This document shows, piece by piece, positions 9,009 to 17,928 of a stretch of 64,000 bases of DNA. The notes under the pieces were generated by a model. It saw only the letters and a list, made by a program, of their open reading frames with translations, did not search any database and was not told the origin of the DNA. The stretch spans positions 274,001 through 338,000 of the forward strand of contig NZ_CP049885.1 of NCBI RefSeq assembly GCF_011303755.1, in the 5' to 3' direction. This DNA comes from Acidovorax sp. HDW3. Lineage in GTDB: Bacteria > Pseudomonadota > Gammaproteobacteria > Burkholderiales > Burkholderiaceae_C. The position numbers and the translations under genes were made by a program. Each line of letters begins with the position of its first letter. Within the stretch, counting starts at the first letter, position 1.

Positions 9009-9056
9009 TAGCTGCTAGCGCTTGCTGAGTAAGCGCTAGAGCCATTTTTAATCAAA
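9002..9056 (+). repeat. Dispersed palindromic repeat, copy B
   Basis: One of the best copies: GATAGCTGCTAGCGCTTG, a short loop, AAGCGCTAGAGCC, then a T run and ATCAAAG. The arms CTAGCGCTT / AAGCGCTAG pair perfectly over 9 bases with a 7-base loop. Its left edge contains the stop codon of the preceding gene and it precedes coaX, so the hairpin may affect the 3' end of the upstream message. That last point is inference. Confidence 0.8.
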
Positions 9057-9114
9057 GTCAAAGGGCTGGGTTTTTCTCGGGGCGCGGCGGCCAGTCGTGC
9101 TTAAATCGCGCCCT

Positions 9115-9897
9115 ATGACTTTTCTGGCCATCGACGTGGGCAACACCCGCCTGAAATGGGCGTTGTACGAGCAGCCCGGCCCCGGCGCCGCCGTGCTGGC
9201 GCAGGGGGTGGAATTTTTGGAGCACATCGAGCGCCTGGCCGAAGACAGCTGGGGGCACCTGCCCGCGCCGGCGCACATGCTCGGCTGCGTAGTGGCGGGC
9301 GACACCGTCAAGCGCCGTGTGCAGGAGCAGCTCGAACTGCTGCCGCCCTGGGACGTGGTGCCGCAGTGGGTGGTGCCGGCGCTGCAGGAGGCGGGCCTGG
9401 TCAACGGCTACGACCACCCGCTGCGCCTGGGTGCAGACCGTTGGGTGGCCATGATTGGCGCGCGCCACCGCCTGCTCGCGCGCGGCGAGCGCCAGCCGCT
9501 GATCGTCGTCATGGTCGGCACGGCGGTGACGGTGGAGGCGATCGACACCGAAGGGCGCTTTCTTGGCGGCCTGATTTTGCCCGGCCACGGCATCATGCTG
9601 CGCGCGCTCGAATCGGGCACTGCCGGCCTGCACGTGCCCACGGGCGAAGTCACGCTGTTTCCGACCAACACCAGCGACGCGCTCACCAGCGGCGGCACCT
9701 ACGCCATTGCCGGCGCCGTCGAGCGCCTGTTCCAGCACCTGGCGCAGCACTGCGGCCAGGAACCCGCCTGCATGATGACGGGCGGCGCCGGCTGGAAAAT
9801 GGCGCCGAGCATGACGCGGCCGTTCGAGCTGGTCGATAACCTGATCTTCGACGGCCTGCTGGAAATCGCCGCGCGCCGCTTTGGCGCGCCGGCGTAG
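9115..9897 (+). CDS. coaX: Type III pantothenate kinase
   Basis: Phosphorylates pantothenate in the first committed step of coenzyme A synthesis. The 260-residue protein shows the ASKHA-fold motifs of CoaX: the phosphate-1 motif [15 protein letters not shown] at the N-terminus, [12 protein letters not shown] in the middle, the phosphate-2 motif [25 protein letters not shown], and MMTGGAG near the C-terminus. A GTG at 9097 is in frame, but the ATG used here places the first motif at the usual distance from the N-terminus. It ends 8 bases from a convergent gene. Confidence 0.93.
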   Translation: MTFLAIDVGNTRLKWALYEQPGPGAAVLAQGVEFLEHIERLAEDSWGHLPAPAHMLGCVVAGDTVKRRVQEQLELLPPWDVVPQWVVPALQEAGLVNGYDHPLRLGADRWVAMIGARHRLLARGERQPLIVVMVGTAVTVEAIDTEGRFLGGLILPGHGIMLRALESGTAGLHVPTGEVTLFPTNTSDALTSGGTYAIAGAVERLFQHLAQHCGQEPACMMTGGAGWKMAPSMTRPFELVDNLIFDGLLEIAARRFGAPA

Positions 9898-9905
9898 TCA
9901 GCGCT

Positions 9906-10682
9906 TTAATCGTCCGAGAGTTCGGCGCGCGCCAGCTCCACGTCGAGGAACTCCATTGCATCCTGCGGCACGCTGGCAGCGGCCTGCTCGTACAGGGCGG
10001 TGGCTTCTTTCATTTTCTTGTCGCCATCGAGCATGACCAGGGCGTTGGCGTATTCGATCTTGGCAATGGCCGAATCGGGCCGCAGGCGCAGTGCCTCCTT
10101 GAAGTGCTTGAGGCCCAGGTCTTTCTTCGCGCCGTAGGTCATGCCGCCGATGAGCGCGCCCACCTTGTCGATGACCTCGGCATGGAAGGCGCCCAGGGCG
10201 ATGTGCGCCTCGGCATGGTCGGGCGCCAGCGCCAGGGTTTGCTCCAGCGCCTGCTTGATTTTTTGCCCCAGCCCCTGCGCCAGCGCCTTGGCCACGCTGA
10301 TGCCCTGGCTGTAGCGGCCCAGGGCGTAGGCCACCTGGTACCAGGCGTTGGCGTTGCCGGGCTCGCTCTCCGTCAGTGCCTGGGCGCGCTCGGCAATGGC
10401 CTGGAACATCTCCAGGCGCACTTTTTCCTTGGGTTCGAGGTAGGTGGCGTAGATGGCCTGCGCCTTGTTGGCCGCCACTACGCCGGCGTTGCCAGCGGCC
10501 AGGCCGGTGGCGGTGGCCTGCTCGAACTGCCCGCTGTGGAACAGCGCCCAGGCTTCCAGGGCTTTTTTGTCGCTCGGGCAGGGCTCGCAGTCGCCGGCGT
10601 GCAGCTGTGCCCAGTGCTTTTTCACGCTGGCAGCGGTGAAGGGGAAATCGCTGGTCTGGGGAAAGGCGGTCCAGGCGGCCAT
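9906..10682 (-). CDS. TPR-like repeat protein of unknown function
   Basis: A 258-residue soluble, mostly helical protein. Seen: degenerate tetratricopeptide-like units, for example NANAWYQVAYALGRYSQGIS, DHAEAHIALGAFHAEVID and GLKHFKEALRLRPDSAIAKI, the last matching the TPR pattern of small residues with A/L at the usual spacing and Pro at the end. No signal peptide. GACGGAGACTGC before the ATG gives a Shine-Dalgarno. It reads in the same direction as the PhaD-like regulator 25 bases upstream and is probably co-transcribed with it, but no functional link is otherwise visible. Confidence 0.75.
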   Translation of the reverse strand: MAAWTAFPQTSDFPFTAASVKKHWAQLHAGDCEPCPSDKKALEAWALFHSGQFEQATATGLAAGNAGVVAANKAQAIYATYLEPKEKVRLEMFQAIAERAQALTESEPGNANAWYQVAYALGRYSQGISVAKALAQGLGQKIKQALEQTLALAPDHAEAHIALGAFHAEVIDKVGALIGGMTYGAKKDLGLKHFKEALRLRPDSAIAKIEYANALVMLDGDKKMKEATALYEQAAASVPQDAMEFLDVELARAELSDD

Positions 10683-10707
10683 GGTGTGCAGTCTCCGTCG
10701 GTGGTGG

Positions 10708-11370
10708 TTATGGATTCGGGGTCTGGTAGGCGCTCGCCAGGGTCAGCAGGTGCTGGCGCTGGCTGCCTTCGAGGTAGGGCATGAGCAGGTTGAGCACGTG
10801 GTGCGCGCCGCGCAGCAGGGCGGTTTGGGCGCTCTCGGGTTCGAGCGCGCGGCGCGGATCGCGCACGTATTCAAAGCTCAGCCAGTAGGTCAGCACCACC
10901 ACCATGCTGGTGGCGGTGGGTTCGAGTTCGCGCGCTTCGATCTCGATGGCGCCAGCGTGCTGCAGGCCATCGAGCAGCTGGCGCATGGCGCGGGTCTTGT
11001 GCTTGAGCACGGCCTGGAAATGCGTTTCCAGGCGGCGGTTCTTGGACAGCAGGTCGTTGAGGTCGCGGTACAGAAAACGGTACTGCCAGATGAGCTCGAA
11101 CAGGGTGTGCATGAAGAACCAGGCGTCTTCCACATTGCGCACGCTGGAGCTGGCGCCCAGCAGCTCGCCCAGGCTGGCGTCGTAGCGGTCGAACAGGGCG
11201 TTGATGAGTTCGTCCTTGGCCGGGTAGTGGTAGTACAGGTTGCCGGGGCTGATGCGCAGCTCGGCGGAGATCAAGGTGGTGGAGACGTTGGGCTCGCCGA
11301 AGCGATTGAACAGATCGAGCGTGGTTTCCAGAATGCGTTCAGCGGTGCGGCGCGGCGCTTTTTTGACCAT
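10708..11370 (-). CDS. TetR-family regulator, PhaD-like
   Basis: A 220-residue TetR-type repressor/activator. Seen: an N-terminal helix-turn-helix with LFNRFGEPNVSTTLISAEL and RISPGNLYYHYPAKDELI, then an all-helical ligand/dimer domain containing EDAWFFMHTLFELIWQYRFL and YRDLNDLLSKNRRL. These stretches closely resemble, from memory, Pseudomonas PhaD, which controls the PHA cluster and its phasins. The neighbour is a PhaF-like phasin, which supports that reading. CTGAGGACTTCGCCCC provides a Shine-Dalgarno. The ligand is unknown and the name PhaD is an inference. Confidence 0.8.
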   Translation of the reverse strand: MVKKAPRRTAERILETTLDLFNRFGEPNVSTTLISAELRISPGNLYYHYPAKDELINALFDRYDASLGELLGASSSVRNVEDAWFFMHTLFELIWQYRFLYRDLNDLLSKNRRLETHFQAVLKHKTRAMRQLLDGLQHAGAIEIEARELEPTATSMVVVLTYWLSFEYVRDPRRALEPESAQTALLRGAHHVLNLLMPYLEGSQRQHLLTLASAYQTPNP

Positions 11371-11441
11371 GGGGCGAAGTCCTCAGGTTGTTCCCTGGCG
11401 GATAACTCTAACCGACGCTGCGGCGCTGTCAGAAAACTGTC

Positions 11442-11477
11442 AAAAAAACGGCTGCCACACCGCGAGGTGGGCAGCCG
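11442..11477 (-). terminator. Intrinsic terminator after the phasin gene
   Basis: Read on the minus strand, CGGCTGCC pairs with GGCAGCCG (outer arms 11449-11456 and 11470-11477, extended by CAC/GTG) and is followed by seven T residues (11448-11442). It lies 35 bases past the stop of the phasin gene and ahead of the regulator gene, so it probably separates the two transcripts. Confidence 0.75.
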
Positions 11478-11511
11478 CAGGGCAGGGCGGGCCTGCCGGA
11501 TGAGGGCCTAT

Positions 11512-12216
11512 TTAGGCTGCGGCGGCCGGGGTGTCGGCAGCGGCAGCAGCAGCTGGCTCGACCGCGCGCGGTGCCACTTGCGGGAACGGCGGGCGCTTGG
11601 TGGCAGCGGGCTTGGCAGCTGCTTTGGCTGCAGGCTTGGCGGCGGCCTTTTTGGCGGCGGGCTTGGCCGGGGCTTTGTCGGCAGTGGCGGCCTTGGCAAC
11701 AGGCTTGGCAGCGGCTTTGGTGGCAGGCTTCTTCGTGGCAGCGGGCTTTTTGGCAGCGGCGGGCTTGGCAGCAGGCTTGGCACTTTCCTTGGCCGGGGCC
11801 ACGGGCGGGGCCTTGCCCAGGCTCTTGGCCAGGGCGTCGATGCGGGCGTTGAGGGCTTCGATGTCGCGCGAGGTCGGCACGCCCAGGGTGGACAGGGCCT
11901 TGGCGACGCGGTCTTCAAAAATGGATTCGAGCTTGTCCCACTTGCCAGCGGCGCGCGAGCCGATGTCGTTGGCCATGTGCGTCACGCGGCTGGTGGCTTC
12001 GGTGATTTTTTCTTCGGCCACGGCCTGGGTCTTGCGCTGGATCGACAGCCCTTCCTTGACCAGCGATTCAAACACCTTGTTGCCTTCTTCCTGGGCCTTG
12101 GCAAAGGCGCCCAGACCGGCGAGCCAGATTTGCTGTGCGGATTCTTTGATGGCGCGTGGCAGTTCGGCGCTGGGCTTTTTCTTGTCGTCGCTGATTTTTT
12201 GCAATTTTTTAACCAT
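11512..12216 (-). CDS. PhaF/PhaM-like polyhydroxyalkanoate granule protein with histone-H1-like tail
   Basis: A 234-residue, two-part protein. Residues about 20-130 are a phasin domain (PF05597 type) with IWLAGLGAFAKAQEEGNKVF, ESLVKEG and WDKLESIFEDRVAKALSTLG, then VPTSRDIEALNARIDALAKS, a likely coiled coil. From about 135 the chain is built from Ala/Lys/Pro repeats (AAKP, PAAKKA, KPAATKK), like the DNA-binding tail of Pseudomonas PhaF. In known relatives this links PHA granules to the nucleoid and helps segregate them. The ATG is chosen because CGGAGG lies at the right distance. The tail's low-complexity DNA is unlike its neighbours in composition. A terminator follows the gene. Confidence 0.87.
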   Translation of the reverse strand: MVKKLQKISDDKKKPSAELPRAIKESAQQIWLAGLGAFAKAQEEGNKVFESLVKEGLSIQRKTQAVAEEKITEATSRVTHMANDIGSRAAGKWDKLESIFEDRVAKALSTLGVPTSRDIEALNARIDALAKSLGKAPPVAPAKESAKPAAKPAAAKKPAATKKPATKAAAKPVAKAATADKAPAKPAAKKAAAKPAAKAAAKPAATKRPPFPQVAPRAVEPAAAAAADTPAAAA

Positions 12217-12452
12217 GGAAAACCTCCGGGGTAATGTGGATGGTGGATGCCAGATTTTTGTATTCCGGCGCATGGGTTGGCACTGTACGCCGCTGCCCGG
12301 CGCGGGTGTAGGTGACGGTTTCTAAAAACCATAGAGCCGCACCTCTAGGGTGGGGGCAGGCCGGGGCCGCTAGCATCGACGCGGGTTTTTTCTGAAGCTG
12401 GCAGCGCCGCTGCCGGGCAAGAATGCGCGAGTTTAAATAAGGAGCTTTTTCT
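12217..12452. promoter_or_regulatory. Divergent intergenic region between phasin and reductase genes
   Basis: A 236-base gap, the longest in the window, that must hold promoters for both divergent genes. The right edge carries AATAAGGAGC, a strong Shine-Dalgarno for the reductase, and the left edge CGGAGG for the phasin. I find no convincing -35/-10 pair or operator palindrome. A PhaD-type regulator acting here would be plausible but is not shown. Confidence 0.4.
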
Positions 12453-14438
12453 ATGCGGTATTTCGTGACGGGGGCGACGGGTTTTATCGGTAAACGGTTG
12501 GTCAAGAAGCTGCTCGAACGCAAGGGCACGGTGGTGTACTTTTTGCTGCGCCCCGAGAGCGCCGACAAGGCGGCTGAGCTGCGCAAGTATTGGGGCGTGA
12601 CGGCCACCCGGGCGATTGCTGTGGCCGGGGATTTGACGAGCAAGAAACTCGGCGTCAGTGCCGCTGATGTCAAGGCACTCAAAGGGCAGGTCGATCACTT
12701 CTACCACCTCGCTGCAGTCTACGATTTGGCCGCTGGCACGGAGACCCAGGTGGCGGTGAACATCGACGGCACGCGCAACACCCTGGAGCTGGCGCGCGCG
12801 ATCGAGGCCGGGCACTTTCATCACGTTTCCTCGATTGCCGCTGCTGGCCTGTACGAAGGCGTGTTCCGCGAGGACATGTTCGAGGAGGCCGAGGGGCTGG
12901 ATCACCCCTACTTCCAGACCAAGCACGAGAGCGAGAAGCTGGTGCGCCAGGACGCCAAGCTCACCTGGACGGTGTACCGCCCGGCCATGGTGGTGGGCGA
13001 CAGCCAGACCGGCGAGATGGACAAGATCGACGGTCCGTATTACTTTTTCAAGGTCATCCAGCGCATCCGCCAAATCCTGCCGCCGTGGATGCCGTCCATT
13101 GGTCTCGAAGGCGGGCGTGTGAACATCGTGCCGGTGGACTATGTTGTGGATGCAATTGCTGCCATCAGCCACCAGGACAAGATTGCGCAGCGCTGCTTTC
13201 ACCTCGTCGATCCGGTGGGCTACCGCGTGGGCGACGTGCTCGATATTTTTTCGCGTGCCGCCCATGGCCCGCGCATGAGCGTGTTCGTCAACGCCGCGCT
13301 GCTGGGCTTTATCCCCAAGGGCGTGCGCAAGGGCATGATGGCGCTGGCGCCGGTGCGCCGCGTGCGCAACGCCGTCATGAAGGATTTGGGCCTGCCCGAG
13401 GAGATGCTCACCTTCGTCAACTACCCCACGCGCTTTGATTGCCGCGAGACCACGGCGGCGCTCAAGGGCACGGGCGTGTCCTGCCCCAATCTCAAGGACT
13501 ACGCCTGGCGCCTGTGGGACTACTGGGAGCGCCACCTCGACCCTGAGCTGCACATCGACCGCTCGCTCAAGGGCGCGGTGGCGGGCAAGGTGGTGCTGAT
13601 CACCGGTGGCTCCTCGGGCATTGGCCTGGCGGCGGCGCACAAGTTTGCCGAGGCTGGCGCCACCACCCTCATCTGTGGGCGCGACCAGGACAAGCTCGAC
13701 GCCGCCTGCGCCGAGGCGCGGGAGAAAGGCTATGCCTTTGTGGCCTACGCCGTCGATATTGCCGACATGCAGGACTGCGACCGCTTCGTGCAGCAGCTCA
13801 CAGCCGAGCATGGCGGGGTGGATTTCCTGGTGAACAACGCCGGGCGCTCCATCCGCCGCGCCATCGAGGGCAGCTACGAGCGCTTCCACGACTACGAACG
13901 CACCATGCAGCTGAACTACTTTGGCGCCCTGCGCGTGACCATGGGCCTGCTGCCCAAAATGGTGGAAAAGCGCAAGGGCCATGTGGTCAACATCAGCTCC
14001 ATCGGCGTGCTGACCAACGCACCGCGCTTCTCGGCCTACGTCGCCAGCAAGGCCGCGCTCGATTCCTGGACGCGCTGCGCCGCCAGCGAGTTTGCCGACC
14101 AGGGCGTGACGTTCACCACCATCAACATGCCGCTGGTGCGCACGCCCATGATCGCGCCGACCAAAATCTACGACAACGTGCCCACCCTCAGCCCTGAAGA
14201 AGCCGCCGACCTGATCGCCCAGGCCTGCATCTTCAAGCCGGTGCGCATCGCCACCAAGCTGGGCATCACCGGCCAGGTGCTGCACGCGCTGCTGCCGCGC
14301 GTGGCGCAAATCACCATGAACACCAGCTTCCGTATGTTCCCGGATTCGGATGCGGCGCAGGGTGGCAAGGGTGGCAAACCGCAAATCGCCGCTGAAGCCG
14401 AAGCGCTCAAGCACATGATGCGGGGTATTCACTTCTGA
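12453..14438 (+). CDS. Two-domain SDR reductase resembling Marinobacter fatty acyl-CoA reductase
   Basis: A 661-residue fusion of two Rossmann domains. Residues 1-370: extended SDR/NAD-binding domain of the male-sterility type with TGATGFIGKRLVKKLL, HVSSIAAAGLYEGVFREDMF, PYFQTKHESEKLV and MDKIDGPYYFFKVIQRIRQI. Residues about 375-620: classical SDR with ITGGSSGIG, NNAGRSIRRAIEGSYERFHD, ISSIGVLTNAPRFSAY and catalytic YVASK. Length, domain order and the ending (MRGIHF) match my memory of the Marinobacter FAR that reduces fatty acyl-CoA to fatty alcohol for wax esters. Strong Shine-Dalgarno AAGGAGC. The storage-lipid neighbours fit; substrate specificity is inferred. Confidence 0.82.
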   Translation: MRYFVTGATGFIGKRLVKKLLERKGTVVYFLLRPESADKAAELRKYWGVTATRAIAVAGDLTSKKLGVSAADVKALKGQVDHFYHLAAVYDLAAGTETQVAVNIDGTRNTLELARAIEAGHFHHVSSIAAAGLYEGVFREDMFEEAEGLDHPYFQTKHESEKLVRQDAKLTWTVYRPAMVVGDSQTGEMDKIDGPYYFFKVIQRIRQILPPWMPSIGLEGGRVNIVPVDYVVDAIAAISHQDKIAQRCFHLVDPVGYRVGDVLDIFSRAAHGPRMSVFVNAALLGFIPKGVRKGMMALAPVRRVRNAVMKDLGLPEEMLTFVNYPTRFDCRETTAALKGTGVSCPNLKDYAWRLWDYWERHLDPELHIDRSLKGAVAGKVVLITGGSSGIGLAAAHKFAEAGATTLICGRDQDKLDAACAEAREKGYAFVAYAVDIADMQDCDRFVQQLTAEHGGVDFLVNNAGRSIRRAIEGSYERFHDYERTMQLNYFGALRVTMGLLPKMVEKRKGHVVNISSIGVLTNAPRFSAYVASKAALDSWTRCAASEFADQGVTFTTINMPLVRTPMIAPTKIYDNVPTLSPEEAADLIAQACIFKPVRIATKLGITGQVLHALLPRVAQITMNTSFRMFPDSDAAQGGKGGKPQIAAEAEALKHMMRGIHF

Positions 14439-14501
14439 TCGTCGGCGCGGCGGAGGGGATGGGATAATTACGGGTTACCTCGTACCCCCCCTCTGCACAC
14501 C

Positions 14502-15578
14502 ATGATCCTCGTCACCGGCGGCGCCGGCTTCATCGGCGCCAACTTCGTGCTCGACTGGCTCGCCCACAGCGGCGAGCCCGTGCTCAACCTCGACAAGCTC
14601 ACCTACGCGGGCAATCTGCACAACCTCGCCAGCCTGCAGGGCGACGCGCGCCACGTCTTCGTGCAGGGCGACATTGGCGACCGCGCGCTGCTCGACCGCC
14701 TGCTGGCCGAGCACCAACCCCGGGCCATCGTCAACTTCGCCGCCGAGAGCCATGTGGACCGCTCCATCCACGGCCCCGAGGATTTCATCCAGACCAACGT
14801 CGTCGGCACTTTCAGGCTTTTGGAGGCTGCAAGGCACTACTGGAGCGCGCTACCAGCTATCAAAAAAGAAGCGTTCCGCTTCCTGCACGTGAGCACCGAC
14901 GAGGTCTACGGCACGCTCGCGCCCACCGACCCGGCCTTTACCGAAGAGCACAAGACCGAGCCCAACAGCCCCTACAGCGCCAGCAAGGCCGCCAGCGACC
15001 ACCTGGTGCGCGCCTGGCACCACACCTACGGCCTGCCGGTGCTGACCACCAACTGCAGCAACAACTACGGCCCGCTGCACTTCCCGGAAAAACTCATCCC
15101 GCTGATGATCGTCAACGCCCTGGCCGGCAAAAGCCTGCCGGTGTATGGCGACGGTATGCAGGTGCGCGACTGGCTCTATGTGCGCGACCACTGCCGGGCG
15201 ATTGCCCGCGTGCTCGACGCTGGCCGCCTGGGCGAGACCTACAACGTCGGCGGCTGGAACGAAAAGCCCAACATCGAGATCGTGCAGACCATCTGCGCCC
15301 TGCTCGACGAACTGCGCCCGCGTGCCGACGGCGCGAAGTACGCCAGCCAGATCACCTACGTCAAAGACCGCCCCGGCCACGATCGCCGCTACGCCATCGA
15401 CGCCCGCAAGATCGAGCGCGAACTGGGCTGGAAGCCTGCAGAAACCTTCGACACCGGCATCCGCAAAACCGTGCAGTGGTACCTGGACAACCCCGGCTGG
15501 GTGGCCACCGTGCAGTCCGGCGCCTACCGCGACTGGGTGGCCAAGCAATACGACGAAACCGACGGGGCTGGCGCATGA
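14502..15578 (+). CDS. rfbB: dTDP-glucose 4,6-dehydratase
   Basis: Second enzyme of dTDP-L-rhamnose synthesis, converting dTDP-glucose to the 4-keto-6-deoxy sugar with bound NAD. The 358-residue extended SDR has the glycine-rich [36 protein letters not shown], the active-site [11 protein letters not shown], catalytic [12 protein letters not shown], and [19 protein letters not shown]. Length is normal. A GATAAT at 14463-14468 may be the -10 box of the rfb operon, without a clear -35. Residues about 107-124 lie over a weak copy of the dispersed repeat. It overlaps rfbD by 4 bases (ATGA). Confidence 0.96.
   Translation: MILVTGGAGFIGANFVLDWLAHSGEPVLNLDKLTYAGNLHNLASLQGDARHVFVQGDIGDRALLDRLLAEHQPRAIVNFAAESHVDRSIHGPEDFIQTNVVGTFRLLEAARHYWSALPAIKKEAFRFLHVSTDEVYGTLAPTDPAFTEEHKTEPNSPYSASKAASDHLVRAWHHTYGLPVLTTNCSNNYGPLHFPEKLIPLMIVNALAGKSLPVYGDGMQVRDWLYVRDHCRAIARVLDAGRLGETYNVGGWNEKPNIEIVQTICALLDELRPRADGAKYASQITYVKDRPGHDRRYAIDARKIERELGWKPAETFDTGIRKTVQWYLDNPGWVATVQSGAYRDWVAKQYDETDGAGA
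14820..14872 (-). repeat. Possible dispersed repeat, degenerate copy C inside rfbB
   Basis: On the minus strand this reads TTTTTTGATAGCTGGTAGCG, then a spacer, TGCCTTGCAGCCTCC and AAAAGCCTGA. GATAGCTG-TAGCG and the distal TTGCAGCC match better copies of the family, but the arms hardly pair. It encodes RfbB residues about 107-124 in a region that aligns normally with other RfbB proteins, so chance similarity cannot be ruled out. Confidence 0.35.
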
Positions 15579-16465
15579 ACATCCTGTTGCTGGGCAAGGG
15601 CGGCCAGGTCGGCTGGGAGCTGCAGCGCAGCCTGGCCGTGCTCGGTGCGGTGACGGCGCTGGACTTTGACAGCCAGGAGCACTGCGGCGATTTTTCCAAT
15701 CCCGAGGGTGTGCGCGAGACCGTGCGCGCGCTCAAGCCCGACGTCATCGTCAACGCTGCCGCCCACACCGCCGTCGATAAGGCCGAGAGCGAGCCCGAGC
15801 TGGCCCGCTTGCTCAACGCCACCACCCCCGGCGTGCTGGCCGAAGAAGCGGCCCGCCTGGGCGCCTGGTTGGTGCACTACAGCACCGACTACGTGTTCGA
15901 CGGCAGCGGCAGCCGCCCCTGGCAGGAAACCGACACGCCCGCCCCGCTGTCGGTCTACGGCCGCACCAAGTGGGAGGGCGAGCAGGCCATCCAGCAATCG
16001 GGCTGCCAGCACCTGATTTTGCGCACCAGCTGGGTGTACGCCGCACGCGGCGGCAACTTTGCCAAGACCATGCTGCGCCTGGCCCAGGAGCACGAGCGCC
16101 TGACGGTGATCGACGACCAATGGGGCGCGCCCACCAGCGCCGAACTGCTGGCCGACGTGACCGCGCACGCCATTCGCCACCTGCAGCGCCACCCGCAAGA
16201 CGGTGGCCTGTACCACTGCGCCGCCGCAGGTGAAACCAACTGGCATTTGTATGCAAAACACGTGCTGGCGCTTGCCAGTCAAGCGCCAGCAGCTATCAAA
16301 ATCAAAGCAACCGACATCGCCCCCATCCCCACCAGCGCCTACCCCACGCCGGCCCAGCGCCCGCACAATTCGCGCCTGGACTGCAGCAAACTGCAAACCA
16401 CCTTCGGCCTGACACAGCCGCACTGGCAGCAGGGCGTGGCGCGCATGTTGACCGAAATTCTCTAA
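15575..16465 (+). CDS. rfbD: dTDP-4-dehydrorhamnose reductase
   Basis: Last enzyme of dTDP-L-rhamnose synthesis, reducing dTDP-4-keto-rhamnose with NAD(P)H. Seen in 296 residues: N-terminal [47 protein letters not shown], catalytic [28 protein letters not shown], and C-terminal [20 protein letters not shown]. The ATG overlaps the rfbB stop, showing translational coupling. Odd: residues about 230-245 ([16 protein letters not shown]) are encoded by a near-perfect copy of the dispersed palindrome, in the variable linker before the conserved PIPTS motif. Confidence 0.95.
   Translation: MNILLLGKGGQVGWELQRSLAVLGAVTALDFDSQEHCGDFSNPEGVRETVRALKPDVIVNAAAHTAVDKAESEPELARLLNATTPGVLAEEAARLGAWLVHYSTDYVFDGSGSRPWQETDTPAPLSVYGRTKWEGEQAIQQSGCQHLILRTSWVYAARGGNFAKTMLRLAQEHERLTVIDDQWGAPTSAELLADVTAHAIRHLQRHPQDGGLYHCAAAGETNWHLYAKHVLALASQAPAAIKIKATDIAPIPTSAYPTPAQRPHNSRLDCSKLQTTFGLTQPHWQQGVARMLTEIL
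16263..16307 (-). repeat. Dispersed palindromic repeat, copy D inside rfbD
   Basis: The clearest palindrome in the window: GCTGGCGCTTG and CAAGCGCCAGC are perfect 11-base arms around a 5-base loop, followed by AGCTATCAAAATCAAAG. On the minus strand it reads TTTTGATAGCTGCTGGCGCT, the standard orientation. It lies wholly inside rfbD and keeps the frame open. Confidence 0.85.
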
Positions 16466-16471
16466 AGCACC

Positions 16472-17359
16472 ATGACACAGCAACGCAAAGGCATCATCCT
16501 CGCCGGCGGCTCCGGCACCCGCCTGCACCCGGCCACGCTCGCCATCAGCAAGCAACTGCTGCCGGTGTACGACAAGCCCATGATTTACTACCCGCTCAGC
16601 ACCCTGATGCTGGCGGGCATCCGCGAGATCCTCATCATCAGCACGCCGCAGGACACGCCGCGCTTTGAACAACTGCTGGGCGACGGCAGCCAGTGGGGCC
16701 TCCACCTGCAATACGCCGTGCAGCCCAGCCCGGACGGGCTGGCGCAGGCCTTCCTGATCGGCGAGCAGTTCTTGAACGGCGCCCCCAGCGCTCTGGTGCT
16801 GGGCGACAACATTTTCTACGGCCATGACTTCCAGCCGCTGCTGCAGTCCGCCAATGCCCAGGCCAGCGGCGCCACCGTGTTCGCCTACCACGTGCACGAC
16901 CCCGAGCGCTACGGCGTGGTTGCCTTTGATGGCCAGGGCAAGGCCGTCAGCATCGAGGAAAAGCCCAAGGCGCCGCAATCGAACTACGCCGTCACCGGAC
17001 TGTACTTCTACGACAGCCAGGTGGTCGATATTGCCAAGGCCGTCAAGCCCAGCGCACGTGGCGAGCTGGAGATCACCAGCGTCAACCAGACCTACCTGGA
17101 GCAGGGGCAGCTGACGGTGAAAACCATGGGCCGGGGCTACGCCTGGCTTGACACCGGCACGCACGAGAGCCTGCTCGAAGCGAGCCAGTTCATTGCCACG
17201 CTGGAAAACCGCCAAGGGCTCAAGGTCGCCTGCCCCGAGGAAATCGCCTGGCGCAGCGGTTGGATTGATGCTGCCCGGCTCGAACGCCTGGCCCAGCCCC
17301 TGGCCAAGAACCGCTACGGCCAATACCTGCTGCAACTGCTTCAACACAAGGTCTACTGA
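16472..17359 (+). CDS. rfbA: Glucose-1-phosphate thymidylyltransferase
   Basis: First enzyme of the dTDP-L-rhamnose route: glucose-1-phosphate plus dTTP gives dTDP-glucose. The 295-residue protein opens with [20 protein letters not shown], the nucleotidyl-transferase signature, and continues with [52 protein letters not shown] and [17 protein letters not shown]. Length and motifs are canonical. It starts 6 bases after rfbD, and its stop codon overlaps the rfbC start. Confidence 0.97.
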   Translation: MTQQRKGIILAGGSGTRLHPATLAISKQLLPVYDKPMIYYPLSTLMLAGIREILIISTPQDTPRFEQLLGDGSQWGLHLQYAVQPSPDGLAQAFLIGEQFLNGAPSALVLGDNIFYGHDFQPLLQSANAQASGATVFAYHVHDPERYGVVAFDGQGKAVSIEEKPKAPQSNYAVTGLYFYDSQVVDIAKAVKPSARGELEITSVNQTYLEQGQLTVKTMGRGYAWLDTGTHESLLEASQFIATLENRQGLKVACPEEIAWRSGWIDAARLERLAQPLAKNRYGQYLLQLLQHKVY

Positions 17360-17904
17360 TGCGCGCCACCCCCTTGGCCATTCCCGACGTGCTGCTGATC
17401 GAGCCCAAGGTGTTCGGCGACGCACGCGGCTTTTTCTTTGAGAGCTTTAATCAAAAAGCCTTCAACGAAGCCACCGACACCAATTACCAGTTTGTGCAAG
17501 ACAACCACAGCCGTAGCAGCCGTGGCGTGCTGCGCGGCCTGCATTACCAAATTCAGCAGCCCCAGGGCAAGCTCGTGCGCGTGGCGCGCGGTGCCGTGTG
17601 GGACGTGGCGGTAGACATCCGCAAAAGCTCGCCCACCTTTGGGCAGTGGGTGGGTGCGGAACTGAGTGAGGACAACCAGCACCAACTCTGGGTTCCGCCC
17701 GGTTTTGCCCATGGTTTCGTGGTGCAGAGCGAATCGGCTGATTTTTTGTACAAAACCACGGATTACTACGCACCGCAGTTTGAGCGCTGCATCGCGTGGA
17801 ATGATCCGCAGCTAAAAATTGAATGGCCCCTTGCCGAGCCGCCCCAATTGTCGGCCAAGGATGCACAGGGGGTGTTGCTGGCGCAGGCGCATCTGTTTGT
17901 TTGA
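17359..17904 (+). CDS. rfbC: dTDP-4-dehydrorhamnose 3,5-epimerase
   Basis: Third step of the rhamnose route, epimerising the keto-sugar at C3 and C5. The 181-residue cupin shows DVLLIEPKVFGDARGFFFES, VQDNHSRSSRGVLRGLHYQI, VRVARGAVWDVAVDIRKSSP, LWVPPGFAHGFVV and YKTTDYY, with the catalytic His in LHYQ. It is the last gene of rfbBDAC, which is therefore complete. A convergent gene ends 25 bases downstream; no clear terminator lies between them. Confidence 0.96.
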   Translation: MRATPLAIPDVLLIEPKVFGDARGFFFESFNQKAFNEATDTNYQFVQDNHSRSSRGVLRGLHYQIQQPQGKLVRVARGAVWDVAVDIRKSSPTFGQWVGAELSEDNQHQLWVPPGFAHGFVVQSESADFLYKTTDYYAPQFERCIAWNDPQLKIEWPLAEPPQLSAKDAQGVLLAQAHLFV

Positions 17905-17928
17905 TGGGGTGAGCCTCCAGGCGTGCAT

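Noticed and set aside
11530-11790. Tandem repeat array or CRISPR-like structure in the phasin gene
   Set aside because: The periodicity comes from Ala/Lys/Pro codons of the histone-like tail; there are no constant repeats with unique spacers.
12345-14432. Open frame of 695 codons antisense to the two-domain reductase
   Set aside because: Shadow of a gene with clear Rossmann motifs on the other strand.
15524-17425. Open frame of 633 codons antisense to rfbD and rfbA
   Set aside because: Spans several certain genes on the other strand and has no recognisable domain.
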